This document shows, piece after piece, positions 24,561 to 33,627 of a DNA stretch of 64,000 nt. The stretch's first letter is position 1. The number at the start of each line of letters is the position of its first letter. The notes under the pieces were generated by a model. The model saw nothing but the letters and a program-made list of their open reading frames with translations. It did not search any database and was not told where the DNA came from. Origin of the DNA: Halorussus limi (lineage in GTDB: Archaea > Halobacteriota > Halobacteria > Halobacteriales > Haladaptataceae); assembly GCF_023238205.1 (NCBI RefSeq), contig NZ_CP096659.1, forward strand, positions 1,939,626 through 2,003,625, in the 5' to 3' direction. Made by a program: the position numbers and the translations under genes.

Positions 24561-27557
24561 CTAGTAGGTGAGGCTGAACCACCCCGTATCGCTCGCGGTG
24601 CCGTCGTGCTGGTAGGTGAAGTAGTACTCGATGCGGTCGCCCGAGGAGAAGTCGCCGACGACGTAGTCCGGACTCGTTTCGAGCGTGTGAGTGTCGCCGC
24701 TCGGGTTGTTCATCCGGTAGTTGTACTGCGTGCCGCCGTTGACCGTGTAGTGGACGTCCACCCAGTCCGAACCGACGTTCGAGACGAACTCGAACGAGAG
24801 TTCGTCGGTGGCGGTGTCGCCGTCGGACCCGTCGATTCGGGTGACGCGCTGGCTGAAGTCGCCGCCGCCCGACGCGTCGGTGGTGACGCCGACCGCGTTC
24901 GACGCGCTCGATTCGTTGCCCGCGCCGTCCACGGCCGTCACGGAGAACTCGTACGTCGTCCCGCTGGCGAGGCCCGAGACGGTCGTCGAGGTGGTGCCCG
25001 CCGGGACCTGTTGGCTCCGCGTCTCGTCCACGTACACGGCGTAGTGGTCCACTCCGGACCCGCCGCTGTCGCTCGCGGCGTCCCACGCGAGGTCCACCGA
25101 CGAGTCGGTGTGTCCCGGCGACCGGAGGTTCGACGGCGCCGTCGGCGGCGTCTCGTCGGACGACCCGCCACCGTCGCCGCCTGTACTCGACTCCATCGAG
25201 TTGGCCGGGACGCTGAGTGCGGTTCCGTCCGAGAAGGTCACCGTAATCGAGGAGTTCTCGCCGTTGTAGGCGACGTAGGTCGTCTCGCTGCCGTCGTCGA
25301 AGGCGTAGGCGAGCGGGTAGTCCGCCGTCACCGAGGGGTCGGGGTTCCCCATCGCGTCGATATTGTAAATCCAGTGGTAGGTGTGGGCTTTCGTCTCACC
25401 GGCCTCCGGAGTGTAACTTCCTTTCGCGGACTGGAACATGCTCTTGGCGTCGCTCACGTCCGAGAACGCCCGGTAGTTCCACATGATGTCCTGCCAGTAG
25501 TCCCAGTCGCCGCCGTTGTCGTCGTTGGCTACCGCTTCGCTGTAGTTGCGTTCGGCCAGTTGGGAGTCCCAGCCGAGGTACAGCGAGTGACCGCCGAACG
25601 GCAGGTAGTTGATGCCGTGAATCGCCTCGGCGTCCGCCGAGAACCACGTCGAGTAGGAGTACTTGATGCCCCAGACGATGCCCGCGGTGTCGTGGCCCCA
25701 CTCGTCGGGATGGTTCTGGTCGTCCACGTCGAACCAGTACTCCATGGCCGAACACACCTCGTGAGTATAGAGGTACGCCGCCCAGTTCAGCATCTCGTCG
25801 TTCCCCGTGAAGACCGCCCACTGGAGCATCGCCGCGTAGGCGTGGATGGCCTCAGACGACGACTCTTGGTTGTTGCCTCCAGCGAACTCCGCGGTCCCGG
25901 CGGCCCACGAGTGGCCGCCGTACGGACTGAAGTTCCGCAGGAAGGGGAACGAGTCGGCGGGGCTGTCGGCGGGTTCCTGTGCGTTGGCCCTGTTCGGTCG
26001 CTCCCAGTTCGCGTAGTCGCGGACGAGCAGGTCGACCATCCCGCCCCAGTTGCCGTCGTCGCCCCACGACTCGTCGGTGCGCGCGAGTTCGGCGGCGGCC
26101 CGGACGAAGTAGCCGTAGTGGAAGTGGTGGTCGTTGAGGTCGCCCGCCGCGCCGTACGAGTCGGGGTAGCCGATGAGTGTCCCCCACTGGTCGTTGTAGT
26201 AGAAGAGGTTCTGGCTCTCGCCGCCGTCGGCGGTCAGCCAGTTCTCCAGTTCCGTCCGGATGGCGTCGTGCAGGGCGTCGCGCTTCCCGGCGTTCCCGAC
26301 CTGGTCGGCGATGGGTGCCGCCTCCGACATTCGGCCGAAGTCCTTGCCGGTCCAGTAGGTGCCGCTCCCCTGTCCGTTGTCGTACCCCGCCGTCACGTCG
26401 CCGACGTAGGACGCCAGTTCCGAGTCGTCGTAGCTCCCTCGGTCGGGCAGGAACGGAAGCACGCCCCGGAAGGGATGGGTCGTCGTGAACGACGCTCCGC
26501 TCACCGTCTCCATCGTCCCCCGCGGACACTCGTAGGTGTACCCGAGTAGGGACTCGTCGGTGTACTTGTGCTGGTGGGGGTACAGCCCCGTAATCGTCGC
26601 GTCGCCGCCGACCTGACTCTCGGGCTTGTTGGTCGTGTTGAACGAGTAGGTGGTGCGGACCTCGCCGGCGTCCCGGTCGTAGGTCGGACTGACGCGAGTC
26701 GCATCGCCCGCGCCGGTGTCGGTGATGAAGTTGTACGCGTACCGCTCGAACGTGTCGAGCGTGGACGACGTACCGTCGGGGAGGATTGCAATCGTCAGGT
26801 ATCCGCCGGAGAGACCGTTGGTCAGCGTGGCCGAACCGACGCCCGACCAGTCGTCGCCCGACGGCGCGAACAGTCCGTAGTGGTTGCCCTCGTGGGTCAG
26901 TCCGAGGACGTTCCCGCGGTCCGCCCAGACGGTCGGCGCGGTCCGGAATCCGAGTTCGGCGCCGCCGCCCTCGAACTCGCAGAAGACGTAGGGCGACCCC
27001 TTCGTCAGCGACGCGGTGAGGGTCGTCGCCGTTCCGCTCCCCCACTTCAGCGTAACCGACCAGTCGCTGTGCCCATCGACTCGCGTATCCGAGAACGTGG
27101 TCGCGGTGTGACCCAGCGTGAAGTCGCGCTGGACGTTCATCTTCGCGTCCTCGTTGGGGTAGTTCCACGTCGTCGGATGGCCGACCTTCAGACCGGTGTC
27201 GTTGGCCAGCGCGAACCCGGGGTGGAAGAAGAGGTTCTCCGAGTACTGGGTCGCGAGCGCCGACGACCACCAGTCGTTGGACGGAAGCGGCGCGCCGACG
27301 TTCCCGGTCGTGTATCGGGTCGCCGGCGGTTCGCCCTCGCCGGATGGCTTTTCGTGTGTGTAGCTCCCGTTGCCGACGCTGTGGATGCCGCTCGACGCCA
27401 AGGTCGGTTCCGGGACCGACGCGAGGCCCGCCAAGCCAGCGACGCCGAGCGCCTCGAAGTAGGTACGCCGCGACAGCGACAGCGCGTCGTTCGATTCGTG
27501 CGATTCGTCTCGCTCGCTCTGCCGGTCGCTATCGGCTTCCTCTGGGCTTTCGTTCAT
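24561..27557 (-). CDS. secreted GH81 endo-beta-1,3-glucanase with FN3 and C-terminal glucan-binding domain
   Basis: The 998-residue protein carries a twin-arginine signal (LSRRTYFEALG at 28-38). Residues 85-790 are a GH81 catalytic unit: DLNDHHFHYGYF (473-484) holds the presumed acid Asp476, and NNQESSSEA (562-570) the presumed base Glu565/Glu569. An FN3 domain (about 802-893, TAPSNLRSPGHTDSSVDLAW) and a roughly 95-residue beta-sandwich at 903-998 follow; the latter resembles CBM56, a beta-1,3-glucan binder. It should cut laminarin, curdlan or fungal/algal wall glucan outside the cell. It sits with a GH16 gene inside a pilus cluster. Confidence 0.93.
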   Translation of the reverse strand: MNESPEEADSDRQSERDESHESNDALSLSRRTYFEALGVAGLAGLASVPEPTLASSGIHSVGNGSYTHEKPSGEGEPPATRYTTGNVGAPLPSNDWWSSALATQYSENLFFHPGFALANDTGLKVGHPTTWNYPNEDAKMNVQRDFTLGHTATTFSDTRVDGHSDWSVTLKWGSGTATTLTASLTKGSPYVFCEFEGGGAELGFRTAPTVWADRGNVLGLTHEGNHYGLFAPSGDDWSGVGSATLTNGLSGGYLTIAILPDGTSSTLDTFERYAYNFITDTGAGDATRVSPTYDRDAGEVRTTYSFNTTNKPESQVGGDATITGLYPHQHKYTDESLLGYTYECPRGTMETVSGASFTTTHPFRGVLPFLPDRGSYDDSELASYVGDVTAGYDNGQGSGTYWTGKDFGRMSEAAPIADQVGNAGKRDALHDAIRTELENWLTADGGESQNLFYYNDQWGTLIGYPDSYGAAGDLNDHHFHYGYFVRAAAELARTDESWGDDGNWGGMVDLLVRDYANWERPNRANAQEPADSPADSFPFLRNFSPYGGHSWAAGTAEFAGGNNQESSSEAIHAYAAMLQWAVFTGNDEMLNWAAYLYTHEVCSAMEYWFDVDDQNHPDEWGHDTAGIVWGIKYSYSTWFSADAEAIHGINYLPFGGHSLYLGWDSQLAERNYSEAVANDDNGGDWDYWQDIMWNYRAFSDVSDAKSMFQSAKGSYTPEAGETKAHTYHWIYNIDAMGNPDPSVTADYPLAYAFDDGSETTYVAYNGENSSITVTFSDGTALSVPANSMESSTGGDGGGSSDETPPTAPSNLRSPGHTDSSVDLAWDAASDSGGSGVDHYAVYVDETRSQQVPAGTTSTTVSGLASGTTYEFSVTAVDGAGNESSASNAVGVTTDASGGGDFSQRVTRIDGSDGDTATDELSFEFVSNVGSDWVDVHYTVNGGTQYNYRMNNPSGDTHTLETSPDYVVGDFSSGDRIEYYFTYQHDGTASDTGWFSLTY

Positions 27558-27591
27558 GGTAACGAACTGCAGGAATATTTAGAACACGGAA

Positions 27592-27609
27592 TAGAATAAA
27601 TTTATTCTA
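27592..27609. promoter_or_regulatory. 18-base perfect palindrome ahead of GH81
   Basis: TAGAATAAATTTATTCTA is perfectly symmetric and centred 43 bases before the GH81 ATG. It could contain the TATA box itself, with a second A/T-rich element (TTCTAAATATTCC, minus strand 27572-27584) nearer the start. Symmetry of this length suggests a dimeric regulator site. Confidence 0.55.
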
Positions 27610-27750
27610 GGTTTAGTGAATTTTTCTACGGGCAGAGTGCGTCTTCGGCAGTTGGACAGACACGGAGCATCGAGACGCGAGACGGTCCCCCGATGACGCC
27701 GGTCGGACGTTATCGAAGGAGTCAGTACACAAGGAGACCCGTGCGGTCCG

Positions 27751-28680
27751 CTACACCCAGTCGTAGACTCTGACGTAATCGACCTCCATGCGCTGGGGGA
27801 ACTGCGTACTGGCGTCGGGGTTGCCGGGGAGGTTGCCGCCGACCGCGACGTTGAGGAGGAAGAAGAACGGTCCGTCGTCGAAGACCCACTCGTTGCCGGC
27901 GTCCTCCACCTCGTAGAGAGTGACGGTGAAGTAGTGCTGGCCGTCCACGAAGAACTTGACCGCGTCGGGGTACCACGTCAGTTGGAAGGTGTGGTAGGAG
28001 TCGGCGAACGACCCGTTGTTGTAGGTTCCCCCGATGCTGTTCCCGCCGGAGTAGCCGGGACCGTGGACGGTGCCGTGGACGGTGTCGGTGTCGTCGCCGG
28101 TGAGTTCCATGATGTCTATCTCGCCGCAGTCCGGCCACCCGACGGAGTCGATGTCGGAACCGAGCGCCCAGATTGCGGGCCAGAGTCCCTGACCCTCCGG
28201 CAGGCGAGCGCGCACGTCGACGCGGCCGTACTGCTTGTCGTACCCGCCTTGGGTCTTCATGCGGGCCGAGGTGTAGTCGTAGGAACCGTACTGGTCCGAA
28301 ACCTGCTCCTCGCGGGCCTCGATGACGAGGTGATTGTTCTCGACCCACGCGTTCTCGCGCTGGTAGTACTGGAGTTCGTTGTTGCCCCATCCGGGGATGC
28401 CCTGGGCGTGGCCGTTGCCGGTCTCGAAACTCCAGACCGACTCGTCGATGTACCCTAAGTCGAACTCGTCGCTCCAACTCAGCGACCACTGGTTGCCGTC
28501 GAACGCCGCGGTGGGGACTCGTTGGGAACCCGCGTCCACACCGTCTGTCGCCGCGCTTGCAGTCGAAGCGGCGAACGTGCCGCCGAGCGTCGCCGCCGCG
28601 GTGCTTAGGAAACCTCTGCGGCGGAGTCGTTTGCCGGTCGATTCGTCTCCCGTCCGTTCGAGCGAACTGTCGTCGGTCAT
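27751..28680 (-). CDS. secreted GH16 beta-1,3(4)-glucanase (laminarinase-like)
   Basis: The protein has 309 residues from ATG 28680; a GTG 42 bases earlier is less likely. A twin-arginine signal (LRRRGFLSTAAATLGG at 19-34) and an ASA cleavage region precede a single GH16 domain. Catalytic GEIDIMELTG (186-195) supplies nucleophile Glu187, Asp189 and acid/base Glu192. GNNELQYYQREN and the late MEVDYVRVYDW are standard for bacterial and archaeal laminarinases. No binding module is attached. Tandem with GH81 it suggests degradation of beta-1,3-glucan to small oligomers. Confidence 0.94.
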   Translation of the reverse strand: MTDDSSLERTGDESTGKRLRRRGFLSTAAATLGGTFAASTASAATDGVDAGSQRVPTAAFDGNQWSLSWSDEFDLGYIDESVWSFETGNGHAQGIPGWGNNELQYYQRENAWVENNHLVIEAREEQVSDQYGSYDYTSARMKTQGGYDKQYGRVDVRARLPEGQGLWPAIWALGSDIDSVGWPDCGEIDIMELTGDDTDTVHGTVHGPGYSGGNSIGGTYNNGSFADSYHTFQLTWYPDAVKFFVDGQHYFTVTLYEVEDAGNEWVFDDGPFFFLLNVAVGGNLPGNPDASTQFPQRMEVDYVRVYDWV

Positions 28681-28775
28681 GGTTGTCACCTCGCGTCGGT
28701 CGTCGCCGGGCGCTTCCCGCACGATACTCGGAGAGACGCCGAATCGGACCGACGCAGTTTATTTTATTTTTTGGA

Positions 28776-28805
28776 GATATAAAATTAATTACTAGGAAAG
28801 TAATT
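28776..28805 (-). promoter_or_regulatory. A/T-rich upstream region of GH16 with inverted repeat
   Basis: GATATAAAA (28776-28784, read TTTTATATC on the minus strand) is a strong TATA-like box about 95 bases ahead of the ATG. Next to it AATTACT (28787-28793) and AGTAATT (28799-28805) form perfect seven-base arms around five bases. The half-sites resemble TrmB-type halves (TACT...AGTA) but the spacing is shorter. Confidence 0.45.
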
Positions 28806-28898
28806 GTTTAATTTGGTGGGATGTTCGCGTCGCCGTAACTCGATGGCGCGAGCGACGGCCCGGGTCTCGTCGGCCGGCAGTCGGTCGAACCGGACGGT

Positions 28899-31121
28899 TC
28901 AGGCCACTTCCCGTTTCACCCGCTCGACGGTCGCGGCCTCGTCGTTGCGCAGGTCCGCGAGGAACGCGAACAACTCCTCGAAGTCGTCCATGCCCTCACG
29001 GGCCATGTACTGGACGTACCGATGTTTGCGGTGGAACTCGGCCTCGACTTCTTCGACCGGCCGGTCGGTTCGCTCGGCCAGTCTGTCGAGGAATCGGAAC
29101 TGACGCGCGTCGCCGTCCTCACCCGACATCGCGTCGCCCGCCAGATGGAACTCGCCGTCGGTGTCGCGCCACGCGACCGTATTCCAGTAGACCGTGGTCC
29201 CCTCTTTCTCTATCGCGCCGCAGCGCGCTCCGCGGGTGTCGAGGTCCGCGAACTCCGACTCGGTGAGCAGTTCCACCACCTCGCCGACGTAGCGCTCGCC
29301 GTCCACGCGTCGGGGGAAGACCACGAGGTCGAGTTCCCGGAGCAGGTAGGGCGGGAGTCCCTGCTCTATGACGCGGTTCACCAACTTCTCCACGTCCTCG
29401 GCGTGCGTGGTGCCGATGATGCCGTGGCCGGTGTTGAGACTCTCCGCGAACGTCTGGAAACTCGCGGGCGTGTTTATCTCCGCGATGACCTCTACGTCCG
29501 GATTCAGGTAATTGCACTCGGTCATCAGGTCGGCCATCGAGACGCGCTTGTAGTCGCTCTCGTGGTCCCGCGTGGTGAGCGAGACGCCCGTCTCGTGGGG
29601 CAGGCGGACCTCCCGAGAGCCCTCGTCGATGGAGATGGGCCGGTCGCGGTAAGGGATGAACGGCATGTGAGAGTTCATCAGCGTCGTCTTCCCCGTGCCG
29701 GTCGGCCCCGAAAAGAGGACGACGCCTTGGTGTTCGTAGGCCTGCCAGAGCAGCGTCACGATTTCGGTCGAGAGGCTGTCGGAGTCGAGCAAATCGACGG
29801 GCGTCATCGCCTCGGGCGCCTGCTTCCGGATGGAGATGTGAGGGCCGTCCTCGCTGATGACTCCGAGCGCCACCGCCGCCCGTATCGTGACCTCCTCGGG
29901 GACGCCCTCGGGTTGGAGGTTGACCTTCGCGCTCGGGTTCGAGGCGTTGAGTTCGGTGCCGTCGGACGCGGCCATCTGCGTGACGACGTTCGCGAACGTC
30001 TCCTCGTCCTCGAAGGTGAGGTTGGTCGGGGCGCGCTCGCCGTGGCCGATTTCGCGGCCCCGCGGCACGACTTTGATGCGCTCGCCGACCCGGTTCGCCT
30101 CGATGTCTTCCAGCAGGTCGTCCCGAATCGGCACGGTCAACTTGCCGTGACCCACGAAGTCCCGCATCACGTAGTAGACCAAATCGGAGAGCCTGTCGGT
30201 CGAAAACCGGTGGTTGACGGGCGGAACCGCGAGGTCGTACTCCGCCAAGGCGGTCCGGACCCGGTACCGTGCGGCGTCGAGCCACGCTCTGGTGTTGCGC
30301 GCGGTGAGTCGCCGCGAGAGGAAGGTTCGGGCGCGCTCGCGGACGAACCCCGCGCGGTCCTCGACCACGCCGTCGACGTTGGTCTCCCAAATTCGGTCCT
30401 TGCACTCTCGAATCAACTCCTCGTCGCCCGGCAGGAGGTCGGGTTCCAGCACGGCGTACTTCGTCGTGAACGAGTCGTTGGCCAGCAGGTGTTCGCGGTA
30501 GACGACGACTGGGACCTGAAACTCCCGGAACCCGACGGTGTGAGTCTCGACTCGCTCGCTGGCGAACCGCTCCAGAAACCGGGCGTCGGCCGGGCGGTCG
30601 GTGTCGGCGGGCGCGTAGTCGTCGGTGTGGACGACCAGTCGCTCGCCCGCGGTGTCGGCCACCTCGATGCCCTCGTCCAGCGCCAGCGGGGTGAGTTCCC
30701 CGAGACACCGCAGGTCCCTGAGCGCGCGGTACTCGACGCGCCGCCGGGCCTCGGGCGGCAGGTCGGTCAGGCGGTCCACGATGCGCCGGTACTTCGGGTC
30801 GAACCCGGCGGCCATCCGCTCTCGGGCGCCCTCGCGGGTCAGCGGCCGGGCGAGGTTCGCGTCGGCGAAGTGGTCAGCCACGGCGTCGAGCGCGTCGAGG
30901 CCCGCGGGCGAGAGCGACGGCTCTCGGACGCGATAATCGAATCCTGCGTCAGTTTCGGCGATCGTAGCGACCACGCCGGGGTGGAGTTCGTACTGGTCGC
31001 GTACCTCCGGCGCGTACCACGCTTCGGGGTCGTCGGGCGGTTTCGGCGGCGGAATCTGCGGCGAGACTTCGCTCGCCTCGCCGCCTGCCTCCCCGGCGTT
31101 CGCCCGCGCGGTCTCGGTCAT
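28899..31121 (-). CDS. type II/IV secretion (pilus) ATPase, PilB/TadA/FlaI family
   Basis: The 740-residue hexameric secretion ATPase has Walker A GPTGTGKTT (472-480), Walker B region VEVIAEINTP (543-552), and a histidine box GIIGTTHAED (567-576). A 200-residue N-terminal part is specific to the haloarchaeal family. It hydrolyses ATP to drive subunit extraction and filament assembly via the TadC-like protein. Promoter GTATTTAA (31144-31151, minus TTAAATAC) lies 23 bases before the ATG. Its partner membrane gene is 4.6 kb downstream beyond the two glucanase genes. Confidence 0.94.
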   Translation of the reverse strand: MTETARANAGEAGGEASEVSPQIPPPKPPDDPEAWYAPEVRDQYELHPGVVATIAETDAGFDYRVREPSLSPAGLDALDAVADHFADANLARPLTREGARERMAAGFDPKYRRIVDRLTDLPPEARRRVEYRALRDLRCLGELTPLALDEGIEVADTAGERLVVHTDDYAPADTDRPADARFLERFASERVETHTVGFREFQVPVVVYREHLLANDSFTTKYAVLEPDLLPGDEELIRECKDRIWETNVDGVVEDRAGFVRERARTFLSRRLTARNTRAWLDAARYRVRTALAEYDLAVPPVNHRFSTDRLSDLVYYVMRDFVGHGKLTVPIRDDLLEDIEANRVGERIKVVPRGREIGHGERAPTNLTFEDEETFANVVTQMAASDGTELNASNPSAKVNLQPEGVPEEVTIRAAVALGVISEDGPHISIRKQAPEAMTPVDLLDSDSLSTEIVTLLWQAYEHQGVVLFSGPTGTGKTTLMNSHMPFIPYRDRPISIDEGSREVRLPHETGVSLTTRDHESDYKRVSMADLMTECNYLNPDVEVIAEINTPASFQTFAESLNTGHGIIGTTHAEDVEKLVNRVIEQGLPPYLLRELDLVVFPRRVDGERYVGEVVELLTESEFADLDTRGARCGAIEKEGTTVYWNTVAWRDTDGEFHLAGDAMSGEDGDARQFRFLDRLAERTDRPVEEVEAEFHRKHRYVQYMAREGMDDFEELFAFLADLRNDEAATVERVKREVA

Positions 31122-31143
31122 ACCCCTTGTTCTACCCCCACCA

Positions 31144-31151
31144 GTATTTAA
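31144..31151 (-). promoter_or_regulatory. TATA-like box of the pilus ATPase
   Basis: The minus strand reads TTTAAATACTGG, with the core TTAAATAC placed as in front of the separated tadC-like gene (24341-24348). Same sequence and same distance to the following ATG. Confidence 0.55.
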
Positions 31152-31270
31152 ATTTTCAGACTCGTTCGGTGTCGCTTTCAGCTACGTCCCGTCGTCGTGC
31201 AGTGGCTACTTCCCGCCAGAATCGAAAGAACGAAAGATGATTACGTGACTGAATCCGAAGTCGAGATGTC

Positions 31271-31519
31271 ATGGACGCTCGTAGCCTACAGCAACAGGTC
31301 CGGGAAGCGAGTACGATATCCGAGTATCGGCGTGCGGTCAGCGACATACGCCGATACATCGCCGAGGTCGAACCCACGACGACCGATGCTGGCGGAGCGC
31401 CGCCGATTCAGTTGGTGGACACCGCGAAGGAGACGCTCCGGGACTGCGACAGCGCCGAGGAGTTTCGTTTAGAGGGCCAACTCATCAGAGCCCTCGGTCT
31501 CGTAGCTAACGACGAGTGA
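31271..31519 (+). CDS. small acidic protein of unknown function (82 aa)
   Basis: The 82-residue protein is mostly helical (SLQQQVREASTISEYRRAVSDIRRYIAEVEP) with a C-terminal helix (AEEFRLEGQLIRALGLV). No motif or membrane segment is recognised. Codon third positions agree with those of the core genome, which supports a genuine gene. It lies between the pilus ATPase (divergent) and an ABC exporter (same strand, 135 bases away). Function unknown. Confidence 0.6.
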   Translation: MDARSLQQQVREASTISEYRRAVSDIRRYIAEVEPTTTDAGGAPPIQLVDTAKETLRDCDSAEEFRLEGQLIRALGLVANDE

Positions 31520-31654
31520 GAGAAGACTCGGCCGTCTATCGAAGGAGAAGAGAGAGCGAGGAGAGAGGAAAGGAAGGAGAGACCGGGCACGCTGCGTCTC
31601 GCCCGAACCTGTTCCTACGGAAACACTAAACGGGTGGCTGTCGAGCATGGAACT

Positions 31655-32572
31655 ATGCCAGCGATACGAACCCGGAACCTCACCAAACGGTTCGGTGAGG
31701 GCGTGACTGCGGTCGAGGACTTGGACCTCACCGTCGAGGAGGGCGAGGTGTTCGGCTACCTCGGCCCGAACGGCGCGGGCAAGTCCACGACCATCAACGT
31801 CCTGCTCGACTACATCCGGCCGACCGAGGGGTCCGCGGAGGTGCTGGGCCACGACGCGCAGGACGAGACCCAGAAGATTCACGAGCGCATCGGCATCCTG
31901 CCCGAGGGGTTCGACCTCTACGACCGCCTCACCGGGCGCAAGCACGTCGAGTTCGCGGTGAACTCGAAGGAGACCGGCGACGACCCCGGCGAGATTCTCG
32001 ACCGGGTGGGACTCGAACCGGAGGCGGCCGACCGCAAGGCCGGCGGCTACTCGACCGGGATGGCCCAGCGCCTCGCGCTCGGAATGGCGCTGGTCGGCGA
32101 CCCCGACCTGCTGATTCTGGACGAACCGTCGTCCGGTCTCGACCCGAACGGCGCGCGCCAGATGCGCGAGTTGGTCCGCGAGGAGGCCAGTCGTGGCACG
32201 ACCGTCTTCTTCTCCAGCCACATCCTCGGGCAGGTCGAGGCCGTCTGTGACCGCGTCGGCATCATGAGCGGCGGTCGCCTCGTCGCCGAGGACACCATCG
32301 AGGGACTCCGCGAGTCGGTGGGGTCGGGGTCGACGCTCGAACTCGCGGTGGACCGCGTGCCCGACGACCTCTCTCTCGACGGCATCGAGGCGGTCGGCGA
32401 CGTGACCGCCAGCGGGACGCTCATTCGGGTGACGGTCAGCGACCCGAGCGCGAAGTCCCGAATCATCAATCGCGTCGAGGAGCAGGGCGCGACGGTCACC
32501 GACATCTCGACCCAGCAGGCCTCGCTGGAGGACCTGTTCGCGGCCTACACCACCGAGGGGGTGACGGCGTGA
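31655..32572 (+). CDS. ABC-2 type transporter ATPase
   Basis: A 305-residue ATPase starts at ATG 31655 (MPAIRTRNLTKRFGEG); the longer frame begins at a GTG seven codons earlier. Walker A GPNGAGKST near 39-47, signature STGMAQRLALGMALVG and Walker B DLLILDEPSSGLDP are all present, and a C-terminal extension of about 90 residues follows. It overlaps the permease gene in a GTGA junction. The pair forms an exporter of the ABC-2 (NosF/CcmA-like) class; cargo is unknown. Confidence 0.93.
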   Translation: MPAIRTRNLTKRFGEGVTAVEDLDLTVEEGEVFGYLGPNGAGKSTTINVLLDYIRPTEGSAEVLGHDAQDETQKIHERIGILPEGFDLYDRLTGRKHVEFAVNSKETGDDPGEILDRVGLEPEAADRKAGGYSTGMAQRLALGMALVGDPDLLILDEPSSGLDPNGARQMRELVREEASRGTTVFFSSHILGQVEAVCDRVGIMSGGRLVAEDTIEGLRESVGSGSTLELAVDRVPDDLSLDGIEAVGDVTASGTLIRVTVSDPSAKSRIINRVEEQGATVTDISTQQASLEDLFAAYTTEGVTA

Positions 32573-33408
32573 GTTGGTCGGTCGTCGCGCGCAAGGACTT
32601 CGAGGACGCGGTGCGCTCGCGCATGCTCTGGGCCATCACCGCCGTGTTCCTGCTGTTCACCGTCGGCGCGGTCTACGTCCGGAAGGCGGTTATCGGCGAC
32701 GCGCCGGGACTTCCCGACGCCACGCAGTTCCTGACCTCACCGTCGAGCCTCGTCATCCCGCTCACGGCGCTGGTGGTGGCGTACCTCGCCATCGCTGGCG
32801 AGCGTGAGTCCGGGAGCATCAAGATTCTGCTCGGTCTGCCCCACACCCGCGCCGACGTGGTGTTCGGCAAGTTGGTCGGCCGGACGCTGGTCGTCACGGC
32901 CGGCATCTTCGTGGCGTTCGCGGGGGCGGCAATCACCCTGTTCGTGCTGTTCGGCGAACTCGCGGTCGTGGACTTCCTGCTGTTGACGCTCGTGACCGTC
33001 CTGTTCGGTCTCACGTACGTGGGTATCGCCATCGGTGCGTCGTCGTTCGCGGCGACTCGGTCCCGCGCGATGGCGCTGGCCGTCGGGGCGTTCTTCCTCT
33101 TCCAAGTGCTCTGGAACCTCGTCCCGTTGGGCGTCTACTACCTCGTCGAGGGCGGTCTGCCCACCGCGACGAGCGCGATTCCGGCGTGGTACTATCTGGT
33201 TCAGGTGCTCAATCCCAACAACGCTTACTCGCAGGCCGCCGACCTCGTGTTCTCGGGCGCCGGACCCATCGTCCCCGCGGAGGCGCTGGCCGGGTCGTCG
33301 GTGCCGTTCTACGTCCAGAACTGGTTCGGACTGGTGATTCTGGTCGTCTGGCTGGTCGTTCCGGTGCTGCTCGGCTACTGGCGGTTCGAGCGCGCGGACA
33401 TCGGGTGA
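32569..33408 (+). CDS. ABC-2 type transporter permease
   Basis: This 279-residue protein has six hydrophobic segments with the N-terminal cytosolic stretch (VVARKDFEDAVRSRMLW) and the GERESGSIKILLGLPHTR loop after TM2 typical of ABC-2/NosY-like permeases. It is coupled to the ATPase gene. A large loop between TM5 and TM6 (AYSQAADLVFSGAGPIVPAEA) is extracellular. Substrate unknown. Confidence 0.92.
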   Translation: MSWSVVARKDFEDAVRSRMLWAITAVFLLFTVGAVYVRKAVIGDAPGLPDATQFLTSPSSLVIPLTALVVAYLAIAGERESGSIKILLGLPHTRADVVFGKLVGRTLVVTAGIFVAFAGAAITLFVLFGELAVVDFLLLTLVTVLFGLTYVGIAIGASSFAATRSRAMALAVGAFFLFQVLWNLVPLGVYYLVEGGLPTATSAIPAWYYLVQVLNPNNAYSQAADLVFSGAGPIVPAEALAGSSVPFYVQNWFGLVILVVWLVVPVLLGYWRFERADIG

Positions 33409-33601
33409 GCAGACACCACTACACCTTTCTTAAACATAGCTAAAGTCATCTAAATCTCCTCTCGTCTGTCTCGACGGGGTTCGCGGTATCCACGCCGACG
33501 AGAGTGTCTCGTTCGGCCTGAATCGCCGTTCAAATGTCCCAGTTCCGTCCTCGAACTGTGCGAACTAACGCCCGACTGCCGGAAAGAAGGCAGAACCACT
33601 A

Positions 33602-33611
33602 AGTTATCAAT
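33602..33611 (+). promoter_or_regulatory. TATA-like box of the DUF4129/DUF58 operon
   Basis: AGTTATCAAT lies about 17-26 bases ahead of the GTG at 33628, consistent with a leaderless GTG start. The preceding 200 bases hold no ORF with support. Confidence 0.4.
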
Positions 33612-33627
33612 ACGCCTACCTACCTCC

